Origin: Aliishimia sp045106335
GTDB lineage: Bacteria; Pseudomonadota; Alphaproteobacteria; Rhodobacterales; Rhodobacteraceae
NCBI GenBank assembly: GCA_045106335.1
Contig: JBGCEM010000002.1
Span: forward strand, 1-64,000
DNA length: 64,000 nt
Direction of reading: 5' to 3'
A program made the translations under genes and the position numbers. The notes beneath the pieces were generated by a model, which had not been told where the DNA came from, ran no database searches, and saw only the letters and a list, made by a program, of their open reading frames with translations. Shown one piece after another: positions 45,888 through 54,089 of this stretch; within the stretch, counting starts at the first letter, position 1, and each line of letters begins with the position of its first letter.

Positions 45888-47432
45888 TTAAAATAAGCTG
45901 CCCTGATCATCCGACTTTGTCTTTTGCTTTCGCTTAGGTGGCTTCGCAGCGCTACCTAGAGTCACACGCCCATCGGCAAATTGGATTTCCAAAGACGTCG
46001 ACTGCCGTGCGGCTTTTGTGTCCGTCACCACGTCTCCATCGCCGCGCACGACGGCATATCCGCGTTGCAAAGTTGCCTCATATCCCAAGGTTTGGCGCAG
46101 CCGTTCAAGCCCATTCAACCCCGCGCGCAATGTAGAAATTTGGGTCTGGCCGACCATGCTAAGGCGTGCAGTTTTGGCCGCTAAATCGCGCCGCATGCGG
46201 GCATGATCGCGTGCCAATGTCTGGGGGCGCAACCGTTTTTGTAACGCGGTCAGTGCCTCGCGGCGACGGTCTATAAGGCGTTGTAAATTCGGCGATAATG
46301 CGGCGTTGCGTTCCCCCAGTCGTCTGTTCAAATCATCTAGGCGCGCTTTGATTATTTGGGGGCGCAGCGCTCCGGCGTTTTTGGCCAAATCAATGCGGCG
46401 CCGATCTACGACTGATTGCAATGCTGGCCCCAATCGATCCGCACGATCTAACCGTTGACGTGGCCCTTCCAACAAACGATCCGGCTGCGGCAGGGCGCGC
46501 GATAAATCACGCAGGCGTTGACCTTTGCGCGTCACACCCCCTGTCAAAGCGCGATCCGACCGCGCATTCGCCTCTTGCACCCAAGCCAGCAATTCAAGCC
46601 GCACAGGCACCGCAATTTCTGCCGCCGCTGTGGGTGTTGGCGCGCGGTGATCCGAGACGAAATCAATCAGCGTGGTATCCGTTTCGTGTCCGACGGCCGA
46701 AATCAGCGGGATGTCCGAGGCCGCCGCTGCGCGCGCCACAACCTCTTCGTTAAAGCCCCACAGATCTTCGATAGATCCACCACCGCGCGCCACAATCAAC
46801 AAATCTGGACGCGGCATCGCCCCACCAGGGCGCAGCGCATTAAAGCCTGCAATCGCGCGGGCCACTTCGGGCGCACAAGGTTTGCCCTGCACAGCCACAG
46901 GCCAAATCAACACTTTACGCGGGAAACGGTCGCGTAAGCGGTGCAAAATATCACGAATAACAGCACCTTGCAGCGAGGTAATGACCCCAATCACTTCCGG
47001 CAGATAGGGCAGCGGTTTTTTACGCGCAGGATCGAACAACCCTTCGGCATCTAACGCTTTTTTACGCTTTTCCAGCAGCGCCATCAAAGCGCCCTCGCCC
47101 GCCACAGCCACCTGTTGGACATTCAGCGAGAACTTGGATTGAAACCCCGACGCCGTCATGCGCCCTTCTGCGATCACCTCCATTCCCTCTTCGGGCATGA
47201 CACCAATCCCAGGCACCTGGCCTTTCCAGGTCATACAAGACAGCACATTGCGGTCGTCTTTCAGATCAAAATACAAATGCCCCGATCGCGCCAGAACCAC
47301 GCGCCCCACTTCGCCGCGCACCCGCACCCAACCCAGCTCGCCCTCGATCAGTTTTTTGACCACGCCCGCAATTTCACCGACCGTAAATTCAGGAGTATTG
47401 CTGCCCGGAACGGGGTCATCCAAAAGGTCCAT
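45888..47432 (-). CDS. xseA: Exodeoxyribonuclease VII large subunit
   Basis: The 514-residue protein has the XseA layout: an N-terminal OB-fold (about 10-110, with FTVGEI and FDLKDD), a catalytic core (about 130-330, with VITSLQGAVIRDI, ARGGGSIEDLW and SAVGHETD) and a long coiled coil (about 330-460). It acts with XseB in degrading single-stranded DNA. It is divergent from purD with 78 bases between. The small subunit gene is not in the window. Confidence 0.96.
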   Translation of the reverse strand: MDLLDDPVPGSNTPEFTVGEIAGVVKKLIEGELGWVRVRGEVGRVVLARSGHLYFDLKDDRNVLSCMTWKGQVPGIGVMPEEGMEVIAEGRMTASGFQSKFSLNVQQVAVAGEGALMALLEKRKKALDAEGLFDPARKKPLPYLPEVIGVITSLQGAVIRDILHRLRDRFPRKVLIWPVAVQGKPCAPEVARAIAGFNALRPGGAMPRPDLLIVARGGGSIEDLWGFNEEVVARAAAASDIPLISAVGHETDTTLIDFVSDHRAPTPTAAAEIAVPVRLELLAWVQEANARSDRALTGGVTRKGQRLRDLSRALPQPDRLLEGPRQRLDRADRLGPALQSVVDRRRIDLAKNAGALRPQIIKARLDDLNRRLGERNAALSPNLQRLIDRRREALTALQKRLRPQTLARDHARMRRDLAAKTARLSMVGQTQISTLRAGLNGLERLRQTLGYEATLQRGYAVVRGDGDVVTDTKAARQSTSLEIQFADGRVTLGSAAKPPKRKQKTKSDDQGSLF

Positions 47433-47510
47433 CGCGTGCGTCCTATGCTACCTTGTGCTGTGTGTTGACGCAGCTTAGAACGCACGGGATCGAAGACCAA
47501 GGGGGCAGCG

Positions 47511-48773
47511 ATGAACATTCTTATTCTTGGCAGTGGCGGGCGCGAACATAGTCTGGCCTGGGCCGTGGCCCAAAACCCGAAATGTGACCGGTTGATCTGT
47601 GCACCGGGGAATGCGGGGATGGCGGCAATCGCGGAATGTGCCAGCTTAGATATCGAAGATGGCGCCGCAGTGGTGACGTTTGTGGAAGCCGAAAGCATTG
47701 ATTTTGTGATTATCGGACCCGAAGCCCCTTTGGCCGCTGGCGTTGGAGATCGCCTGCGCGAGGCCGGGGTTTTGGTCTTTGGCCCCTCTGCCGCCGCCGC
47801 GCAGCTTGAGGCATCAAAACACTTTACCAAGGAAATCTGTGCGGCTGTAAACGCCCCAACAGCTGGTTTTGGACACTTCACCGACGCAGACAGCGCCAAA
47901 GCCTATATCCGCGCACAAGGCGCACCGATTGTTGTGAAAGCTGACGGATTGGCGGCAGGCAAAGGCGTGATCGTGGCGATGGATGTGACATCCGCGCTGG
48001 AGGCCGTCGATGACATGTTCGCAGGTGCCTTTGGCGGGGCGGGCGCAGAAGTTGTCATCGAAGAATTCATGGATGGTGAAGAGGCGTCATTCTTCGTTCT
48101 GGTCGATGGCGACACGGTGCTGCCCATGGGCACGGCGCAGGATCATAAGCGCGTCGGTGCCGGAGATACCGGCCCGAATACTGGCGGTATGGGCGCCTAT
48201 TCGCCCGCCCCCGTGCTGACGGACACTATTGCCAGCCAAGCACTAGAACAGATCATCAAACCTACAATGGCCGAGATGAAACGACGCGGAATGCCCTATC
48301 AGGGCGTGCTTTATGCGGGGCTTATGATTAAAGACGGGCAGGCCCGACTGGTGGAATACAATGTGCGCTTTGGGGATCCCGAGTGCCAAGTGCTCATGAT
48401 GCGACTGGGCGCTCAAGCGCTGGATCTTATGCTGGCTGCCGCGCGCGGAGACTTGGCGCAGGCACAGGTGAATTGGGCGCAAGATCATGCTTTGACTGTG
48501 GTTCTCGCGGCCAATGGCTATCCCGGAGGCTATGAAAAAGGATCCGTCCTGCGCGGTTTGGACACACTGACAGAAGACAGTGCCCATATGGTGTTTCATG
48601 CTGGCACCACAACTATGAATAGCCAAATCACGGCAACAGGTGGACGGGTGCTTACAGTGACAGCCCGCGGCGACAATTTGCAACAAGCCCATGATCGCGC
48701 CTATGCCTGCATCGATAAGATTGACTGGCCCGAAGGGTTCTGCCGTCGCGATATCGGCTGGCGCGCGCTGTGA
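47511..48773 (+). CDS. purD: Phosphoribosylamine-glycine ligase
   Basis: The 420-residue ATP-grasp enzyme makes glycinamide ribonucleotide in purine synthesis. It shows the opening ILGSGGREHSLAW, KADGLAAGKGV near residue 143, GGMGAYSPAP near 225, and EYNVRFGDPECQ near 283. It has a full length and no odd features. A seven-pair hairpin at 48783-48800 follows but lacks a U-run. Confidence 0.97.
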   Translation: MNILILGSGGREHSLAWAVAQNPKCDRLICAPGNAGMAAIAECASLDIEDGAAVVTFVEAESIDFVIIGPEAPLAAGVGDRLREAGVLVFGPSAAAAQLEASKHFTKEICAAVNAPTAGFGHFTDADSAKAYIRAQGAPIVVKADGLAAGKGVIVAMDVTSALEAVDDMFAGAFGGAGAEVVIEEFMDGEEASFFVLVDGDTVLPMGTAQDHKRVGAGDTGPNTGGMGAYSPAPVLTDTIASQALEQIIKPTMAEMKRRGMPYQGVLYAGLMIKDGQARLVEYNVRFGDPECQVLMMRLGAQALDLMLAAARGDLAQAQVNWAQDHALTVVLAANGYPGGYEKGSVLRGLDTLTEDSAHMVFHAGTTTMNSQITATGGRVLTVTARGDNLQQAHDRAYACIDKIDWPEGFCRRDIGWRAL

Positions 48774-48877
48774 TCCAAACGCCAAGGGCGGTTGCCCTTG
48801 ACGACATATTTCAGATTGCACGGCTTTGAGCCGGCACGGAAAGGTATAAGTCTTTTAGCTTGTGGCCGGTCCTGCAG

Positions 48878-49711
48878 CTAGTTGCAGCTGAGCACTTTGG
48901 CAAAGCTATCTGGGTCTGTGGGTCGATTTAGCGATGTCGCGACCAGCTCTTGGCCGTCAAAAGATACGGAAAAGATGGAGGTCCACGCCGCATTTGCTAC
49001 GACCATTTCGAGCCCTTGACCACAGTTACGCGCCCCACCAGAAATGAAGTCTTCGCCTATCCGATGATTGCTAACACCCGCCAAGGTCGCAATCTCACGC
49101 AATTTCTCTGCCTTATATCGCCAAATCCGAAGGGTCTTAGCCAAGTGCGGGCGATCCACATAGGCTATTTCAATATTCCCGTCACCGTCCAAATCAGCAA
49201 TCGCGACAGGTGCCAGCCAGCGGTTTCGCCTTCCGATATAGGGTGTCGTAACAAGGATTTGCAGCCTATCAAAAATCTGTTGGTAGACCGCGATTTGCGC
49301 ACCTTTGCGTTCGTGACTGCGGACGGTCACAATCTCAGCTTGCCCATCACCGGTTAAGTCAACCAATCGAGGGGCGATATCCTCAAAAACATGGGGGCGC
49401 TGCAAAGTCAGCGATGTTGAAACACATCTATGTGTGCCATCGGCTTCCTTTCGGGGTACGGACAGCGTCAGCGTCGTTGGCTCTAACGCATCTCCTAAGA
49501 CACCGTGCCCATAGCGCTGCGTCAAATCTGCGTACCAGGCTGATGCACCACCGTCTTTTACGAACGAACCTGCAACAACCACAGCAGACCCAGCCTGAGA
49601 TAGCATGACACACGCGGCCACAGGCCCAACGGACGGCACCATAACAGCCAAGGCCAACAGCGCGCCGCGGGCAACATATATCCAAAAAGACAGGTGTTGA
49701 CGCGGCGCCAC
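48878..49711 (-). CDS. VCBS/FG-GAP repeat protein with N-terminal membrane anchor
   Basis: The roughly 277-residue protein has a hydrophobic segment (about residues 8-36) and then a beta-propeller-like region with calcium-binding repeat cores, DLTGDGQAEI near residue 123 and DLDGDGNIEI near 176. VCBS/FG-GAP repeats are usual in exported proteins. The GTG at 49711 is chosen because it precedes the hydrophobic segment; the start signal is weak. The ferredoxin stop lies six bases upstream, so the pair may be cotranscribed. The function is unknown. Confidence 0.7.
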   Translation of the reverse strand: MAPRQHLSFWIYVARGALLALAVMVPSVGPVAACVMLSQAGSAVVVAGSFVKDGGASAWYADLTQRYGHGVLGDALEPTTLTLSVPRKEADGTHRCVSTSLTLQRPHVFEDIAPRLVDLTGDGQAEIVTVRSHERKGAQIAVYQQIFDRLQILVTTPYIGRRNRWLAPVAIADLDGDGNIEIAYVDRPHLAKTLRIWRYKAEKLREIATLAGVSNHRIGEDFISGGARNCGQGLEMVVANAAWTSIFSVSFDGQELVATSLNRPTDPDSFAKVLSCN

Positions 49712-49716
49712 TGGGA

Positions 49717-50040
49717 TCAGATTTGCTTTTCGGGCATTTGGACAATCAACCCATCCAACGCATCCGTAACCTTGATCTGGCACGTCAGTCGCGACCGTGC
49801 GGGATCGGGTTCATAAGCAAAATCCAACATGTCTTCTTCCATGTCTTCTTTGCCTGGGATCTTTTCGACCCAGGTTGGATCCACATAGACGTGACAGGTC
49901 GAACACGCACAGGCACCACCGCAATCCGCTTCAATACCCGGAATATTGTTGTCACGCGCGCCCTCCATCACGGTCATCCCGTTGGCAACGTCCACTACAT
50001 GTTCCGTGCCGCCATGTTCGATATATGTGATTTTGGCCAT
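49717..50040 (-). CDS. [2Fe-2S] ferredoxin, adrenodoxin type
   Basis: The 107-residue protein is an electron carrier of the adrenodoxin/FdxB type, with the cluster ligands C40, C46, C49 and C87 in the CX5CX2C...C spacing (an extra Cys at 44 is not a ligand). The GADCGG-like turn and C-terminal LTCQI motif are typical. Such ferredoxins serve P450s or iron-sulfur assembly. No P450 or reductase gene is in the window. The ATG at 50040 has GAGGG. Confidence 0.94.
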   Translation of the reverse strand: MAKITYIEHGGTEHVVDVANGMTVMEGARDNNIPGIEADCGGACACSTCHVYVDPTWVEKIPGKEDMEEDMLDFAYEPDPARSRLTCQIKVTDALDGLIVQMPEKQI

Positions 50041-50146
50041 CTTCGCCCTCATTCATTTAGATTTCTCTTTGTACCTAATCTGCTCGCGCGCTCCCGGCCA
50101 GCCCCTTTTGCGCTCAGCAGTTTTGCAATTGTGATACGCCACAAAT

Positions 50147-50161
50147 GTTCTATATATGTTC
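50147..50161 (+). promoter_or_regulatory. LexA box (GTTC-N7-GTTC) upstream of the DnaE2 fragment
   Basis: An exact match to the alphaproteobacterial LexA site, first defined in Rhodobacter, lies 16 bases before the ATG of the DnaE2-like fragment. A TTGCAA -35-like hexamer lies at 50123-50128, so the box would overlap the -10 region, as in true SOS promoters. Confidence 0.75.
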
Positions 50162-50177
50162 CAATGTAAGGACCCTT

Positions 50178-50540
50178 ATGAAGACAGCATCCGCCTTTCA
50201 TCGCCCCTCGGCCCAGTGGCCGCATCCGCCATCTTGCACGCGCGCATCCGATTTGACCCTCCCCCCAGAAGGCGCGCGGATCGCCGTGGCTGGCTTGGTG
50301 ATCTTGCGCCAACGCCCCGGCACCGCCAAAGGCGTGATCTTTCTGACACTTGAGGACGAAACCGGCGTGATCAACATTATTGTCTGGCGTAAACTCTATG
50401 AACAGTTCCGCCGCGCCGTAATTTCAGGCCGCATGCTACGGGTCACGGGACGTCTGCAACGTGCGCATTCCGTGACACATGTGGTCGCCGAACAGATTGA
50501 GGATATCTCAGATATGTTGGATCAACTTGTTGCCCTATAA
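50178..50540 (+). pseudogene. C-terminal OB-fold fragment of error-prone DNA polymerase DnaE2
   Basis: The 120-residue product matches the very end of DnaE2 (ImuC): the OB-fold with AGLVILRQRPGTAKGVIF (about 38-55), TLEDETGVINIIVW (57-70) and the last strand GRLQR...HVVAEQIEDIS (91-111). Full DnaE2 is about 1,000 residues or more; its PHP and polymerase domains are absent. The ATG at 50178 has AAGGA. A LexA box sits just upstream, so what remains could be the promoter and 3' end left by an internal deletion, or a retained short DNA-binding protein. An upstream in-frame ATG at 50145 overlaps the LexA box and is rejected. Confidence 0.7.
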
Positions 50541-50679
50541 CGTTACGCACGCGTTCCCGACAAGCCCACCTTATCGGGACCCTGTGGTTTTTCTAAAAAC
50601 CCGTGATGTGGGGCGTAGGCATCCCCGATCAAACACGGTATAAACTGTTCTAAACGCTTGAACACAGGCCTCAGCACAT

Positions 50680-51204
50680 ATGCGATCGCTTTTCACTTTG
50701 GCCACTGTCATCATCGTGACCGCTTGCACACCAACGACTGAGGACGCTGAAACCGACGTCTTTGTTCCTGGATTGAGTGCCCCAAAGGATGCCGAGCCCG
50801 GCACCTGTTGGAGCAAGACCGAAACCCCCGCAATTTTGCGCAGCCGTACCGAAACGATCCAAGTTCAGCCAGCTGAAATCTCTAGCGACGGGATTGTCCT
50901 GTCACCGCCAGTTTTTCGCGACATCACACGGCCCGTGATCCTGAAAGAGCGCGAGGTAACATGGTTCCAAAACATGTGTGCCGCAGATTTGACCCCAGAT
51001 TTTACCTCGTCTTTACAACGCGCTTTGGAAATTCGGGGCGATTACGCAGGCGCAATCACAGGCGTTTTGGACGCCAAAACGCGCAATGCCATTCGCAAGT
51101 ATCAAATACGCGAAAAGATCGCGACACCCGATCCACAAACCTTAACCATTGACGCTGCCCGGCGCATGGGGTTGTGGATCGCCCCAATACCGGACCCAGC
51201 ATAG
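50680..51204 (+). CDS. Lipoprotein with peptidoglycan-binding-like domain
   Basis: The 174-residue protein has a lipoprotein signal peptide with the lipobox VTAC (Cys16) and, after a Cys- and Pro-containing mid region, a C-terminal stretch LxRALExRGDYxGxxxGxLDAKTRxAIRKYQ (about 115-145) like a peptidoglycan-binding domain 1. It would be an outer-membrane or periplasmic lipoprotein that touches the wall. The frame is divergent neither to nor from its neighbours but converges with the Deg protease gene across repeat copy B. Confidence 0.75.
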   Translation: MRSLFTLATVIIVTACTPTTEDAETDVFVPGLSAPKDAEPGTCWSKTETPAILRSRTETIQVQPAEISSDGIVLSPPVFRDITRPVILKEREVTWFQNMCAADLTPDFTSSLQRALEIRGDYAGAITGVLDAKTRNAIRKYQIREKIATPDPQTLTIDAARRMGLWIAPIPDPA

Positions 51205-51260
51205 AGCACAAAAAATAGGCGCATAAAGCGCCCATTTGAAGTGATGTGTCGGTGTTACAA

Positions 51261-51343
51261 CACCCTACCTTTAACCTAAGAGCAAATGTCCCGAGAACGC
51301 GCAGCGTGGCAGGGCATTTGTGAGTCAAGTTAAAGGCGGGGTG
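51261..51343 (-). repeat. Imperfect inverted-repeat element, copy B (3' UTR of the Deg protease gene)
   Basis: The outer arms CACCC...CCTTTAAC and GTTAAAGG...GGGTG and the inner arms GCAAATG and CATTTG enclose about 83 bases. In the leftward transcript most mismatches become G-U pairs. It begins eight bases after the protease stop. It shares TTTAACCTaAG and GTGAGTCAAGTT with copy A at 26155-26252, with similar spacing. Confidence 0.65.
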
Positions 51344-51351
51344 CTTTAGGT

Positions 51352-52836
51352 TTACTCTAAACCAAGTGCGACAAACCGCGGATCTCCGGCCCGACGCACC
51401 AGCAATAGCAGGGATTTACGGCCCGCATCCTTCACTTCATCGATCCGTTTTTGCAGGACCGACAAGTTTTCGACCTTTTGCTGGCCCGCTTCGGTAATAA
51501 TGTCGCCCGCACGCAAGCCTTTTTCATAAGCTTCCGAGGTCTCATCAACATCCGTAACGGCCAACCCGACCATATCAGTGCTTGCGCCCAACTGTTCGCG
51601 CAATTCATCTGTCAAAGGTGTAAGCGTCATGCCCAAAACGTCTTTGAACTCAGGTTCTGCAGGTTCTGGTGCTGGGGCTGCTGCAGGAACTGCACTTTCG
51701 GCTTCTTCGCGCCGACCCAAGGTGATTTTCAGCGTTTCGGTCTTACCACCACGCAGCACAACCACACGCACAGCTTTACCCACGGGCGAATTCCCAACTT
51801 GGCGCACCAATCCGCGGGTATCAGCGACATCTTGGCCATCAAAGGACAGGATCACATCACCGGATACCATGCCACCTTCTTTGGCTGGGCCTTCGGGAAC
51901 GTCTGTAACCATCGCACCGCGCGCGTCTTCCAGACCTTCAATTGCTTCTACCATATCGGGATCCACATCTTGAATGCGTACGCCCAACCAACCACGACGG
52001 GTTTCCCCGTATTCTTTCAACTGGGCAACAACCCGCGTGACCACATTCGAGGCCATCGAAAAGCCAATTCCGATAGACCCCCCGTTCGGCGACAAAATGG
52101 CTGTGTTTACGCCAATGACTTGTCCGTCCATATTAAACAAGGGGCCGCCTGAATTGCCCCGGTTAATGGCCGCATCAGTTTGGATGTAGTCGTCATACGT
52201 GCCGCTAAGCGCACGATTGCGGGCAGATACGATCCCGGCGCTGACCGAAAAACCCTGCCCAAGCGGGTTGCCCATCGCCACAACCCAATCGCCGACACGG
52301 GCTGTGTCGCTATCGCCAAAGGGCACGAATTCCAACGGTTGGTCCGCGTCCACTTTCAGCAAGGCGATGTCGGTATTCGGGTCCGTTCCAATCACAGTCG
52401 CTGCCAATTTCTCGGTTGGTTGGCCTTCGCCTGGGAAGAATTCGATCAAAATCTCATCCGCACCTTCAATCACGTGATTGTTGGTCACCACGAAACCATC
52501 TTCTGAAATGACAAATCCAGATCCCAACGCAGACGAACGCCGCGGACGATCACTGGGACCATTGCGATCTTGGAATTCACGGAAGAAATCCTCAAACGGC
52601 GAGCCCTCAGGCACGATGCCTTGAGGACCGGTACGCCCTTCTACGACAGTCGAGGTCGTGATGTTGACAACGGAAGGACTGATTTGTTCCGCAAGGGGCG
52701 CCAGGCTTTCCGGTCGCGCCGATGCCATAAGGGCTTGGGCCAAAACGAAGGCTGTGGTCAAAAACGCCAGCCACATAAGACGGAACATGTGCACCGGCTG
52801 GAGAGGTCTAGATAGGGACATTGCGCGAGGCTTCAT
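51352..52836 (-). CDS. Do/Deg-family periplasmic serine protease
   Basis: The 494-residue protease has a signal or anchor (about 20-40), a trypsin-like domain with His121 (TNNHV), Asp156 (NTDIALL) and Ser229 (RGNSGGPL), and two PDZ domains (about 290-370 and 400-485). Deg proteases degrade or refold misfolded envelope proteins. The ATG at 52836 has AGGAGC at good spacing; an in-frame reading to 52932 does not. It lies 183 bases after the DUF2065-hflC-hflK direction (same strand), so it may be cotranscribed, in line with envelope quality control. Confidence 0.93.
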   Translation of the reverse strand: MKPRAMSLSRPLQPVHMFRLMWLAFLTTAFVLAQALMASARPESLAPLAEQISPSVVNITTSTVVEGRTGPQGIVPEGSPFEDFFREFQDRNGPSDRPRRSSALGSGFVISEDGFVVTNNHVIEGADEILIEFFPGEGQPTEKLAATVIGTDPNTDIALLKVDADQPLEFVPFGDSDTARVGDWVVAMGNPLGQGFSVSAGIVSARNRALSGTYDDYIQTDAAINRGNSGGPLFNMDGQVIGVNTAILSPNGGSIGIGFSMASNVVTRVVAQLKEYGETRRGWLGVRIQDVDPDMVEAIEGLEDARGAMVTDVPEGPAKEGGMVSGDVILSFDGQDVADTRGLVRQVGNSPVGKAVRVVVLRGGKTETLKITLGRREEAESAVPAAAPAPEPAEPEFKDVLGMTLTPLTDELREQLGASTDMVGLAVTDVDETSEAYEKGLRAGDIITEAGQQKVENLSVLQKRIDEVKDAGRKSLLLLVRRAGDPRFVALGLE

Positions 52837-53019
52837 TTTTAAAGCTCCTGAAATCGTCGTATTGTTTAGGCCAAACTGGCCGTTCGTTGACACGCAGCGA
52901 ACCTGCGTAGGGTGCATATGGTGTTGCACCATTGTAGCATTAAAGATGTATTAACGGTGCGAAGTTTCAACTCTGCGTGACGCAATCGTGAGCAAGCTGT
53001 CACGAAAGGCAACCCCCGA

Positions 53020-53220
53020 TCAAAATCCGCCCGACATTTGAAACGCGGCCCAGATTAGGATTAGGCCCAGCACACAAGACAAGGCACCCATCTGACGCAC
53101 CGCCAGTTCGGGCAAGGACCGTAGCGCTTCAAGCATACGTTCCACAAGCGAAGGGGCCAGTGCATAGACCAGCCCCTCGACAATCAAGACCAACCCAAGG
53201 GCCAGCAGTAGGATGCTCAA
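53020..53220 (-). CDS. DUF2065 small membrane protein
   Basis: The 66-residue protein has two hydrophobic segments (about 2-19 and 42-60), with the VEGLVYALAPS motif of DUF2065. It is encoded four bases overlapping the hflC end and is found at this place in many proteobacteria. Its role is not known; linkage to HflKC and Deg suggests envelope proteolysis. Confidence 0.88.
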   Translation of the reverse strand: MSILLLALGLVLIVEGLVYALAPSLVERMLEALRSLPELAVRQMGALSCVLGLILIWAAFQMSGGF

Positions 53221-54089
53221 TTTTCAGCACCCGTAGGTGATTTCAGGTAGTTAAAGAACTCACTGTCGGGGCTGAGGACCATGGTTGAGTTGCTGCCCTG
53301 AAGCGAGCGCTGATACGCCGTCAAAGACCGGTAAAATTCAAAGAATTCAGGATCTTCGCCAAAGGCCGTCGCAAAGATACCATTACGCTCGGCGTCCGAT
53401 TCACCGCGAATGATTTCGGATTGACGCGTGGCTTCGGATACCAGTTCAACCACTGTCCGATCCGCCTGGGCGCGCACGCGCTGTGCGGCTTCTTCCCCAC
53501 GCGCCCGTTCATCCGTCGCTTCCCGTTCCCGCTCGGCCCGCATCCGATCAAAGGTCGCGCTAAGGTTCTGATCCGGCAAGTTGGTTTTCTTCAACCGCAC
53601 GTCGATCACTTCAAGACCCAAAGGCAACGCTTGCGCGCGGGCCTGTACTGTGATCCGCGACATCAACTCTGAGCGATCTGCGGACAAAATCGTGGACGAC
53701 GTCACACCATCAGCACCCAAAACCGCACGAATGGCCGGGTTCAGAATGCCTTCCAAGCGATCTTCGGCCGTGCGCAATCCGCCGACGCCCACCGCTTGGC
53801 GGAATTGAACGACATCTGAAATCCGATACCGCGCAAACGCATCCACCTCGAGACGACGATCATCCGACGGAGTGACCTCGGTCGGCACGGTGTCCAAAGC
53901 CTGAATCCGGTCATCGTATCGCACAACCTCTTGAATCAAAGGTAATTTAAACCCAAGCCCAGGATCTTCTTTGACACGCACAATCTGACCAAATTGCAAA
54001 ACAAGCGCCTTTTCGCGTTCGTCCACAATAAAGATCGACGACAGAAACCCAATAATGAGCAGGACGATTACTGGAAGTGTATATTTCAT
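53217..54089 (-). CDS. hflC: HflC, FtsH modulator (SPFH family)
   Basis: The 290-residue protein has an N-terminal anchor (about 3-22), the SPFH domain with VDEREKALVLQFG, and a coiled coil near 185-240 (RAEREREATDERARGEEA). HflC with HflK forms a cage around the FtsH protease. Its start shares one base with the hflK stop and its stop overlaps the DUF2065 gene. Confidence 0.96.
   Translation of the reverse strand: MKYTLPVIVLLIIGFLSSIFIVDEREKALVLQFGQIVRVKEDPGLGFKLPLIQEVVRYDDRIQALDTVPTEVTPSDDRRLEVDAFARYRISDVVQFRQAVGVGGLRTAEDRLEGILNPAIRAVLGADGVTSSTILSADRSELMSRITVQARAQALPLGLEVIDVRLKKTNLPDQNLSATFDRMRAEREREATDERARGEEAAQRVRAQADRTVVELVSEATRQSEIIRGESDAERNGIFATAFGEDPEFFEFYRSLTAYQRSLQGSNSTMVLSPDSEFFNYLKSPTGAEN

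Noticed and set aside
50646..50664. TGTTC-N9-GAACA inverted repeat before the lipoprotein gene
   Set aside because: At first it looked like a LexA site, but alphaproteobacterial LexA boxes are direct repeats (GTTC-N7-GTTC); this is inverted with a longer spacer.
51451..52152. Rightward frame of about 233 codons opposite the Deg protease
   Set aside because: Antisense to a protease with all catalytic residues; no start signal or recognisable domain.
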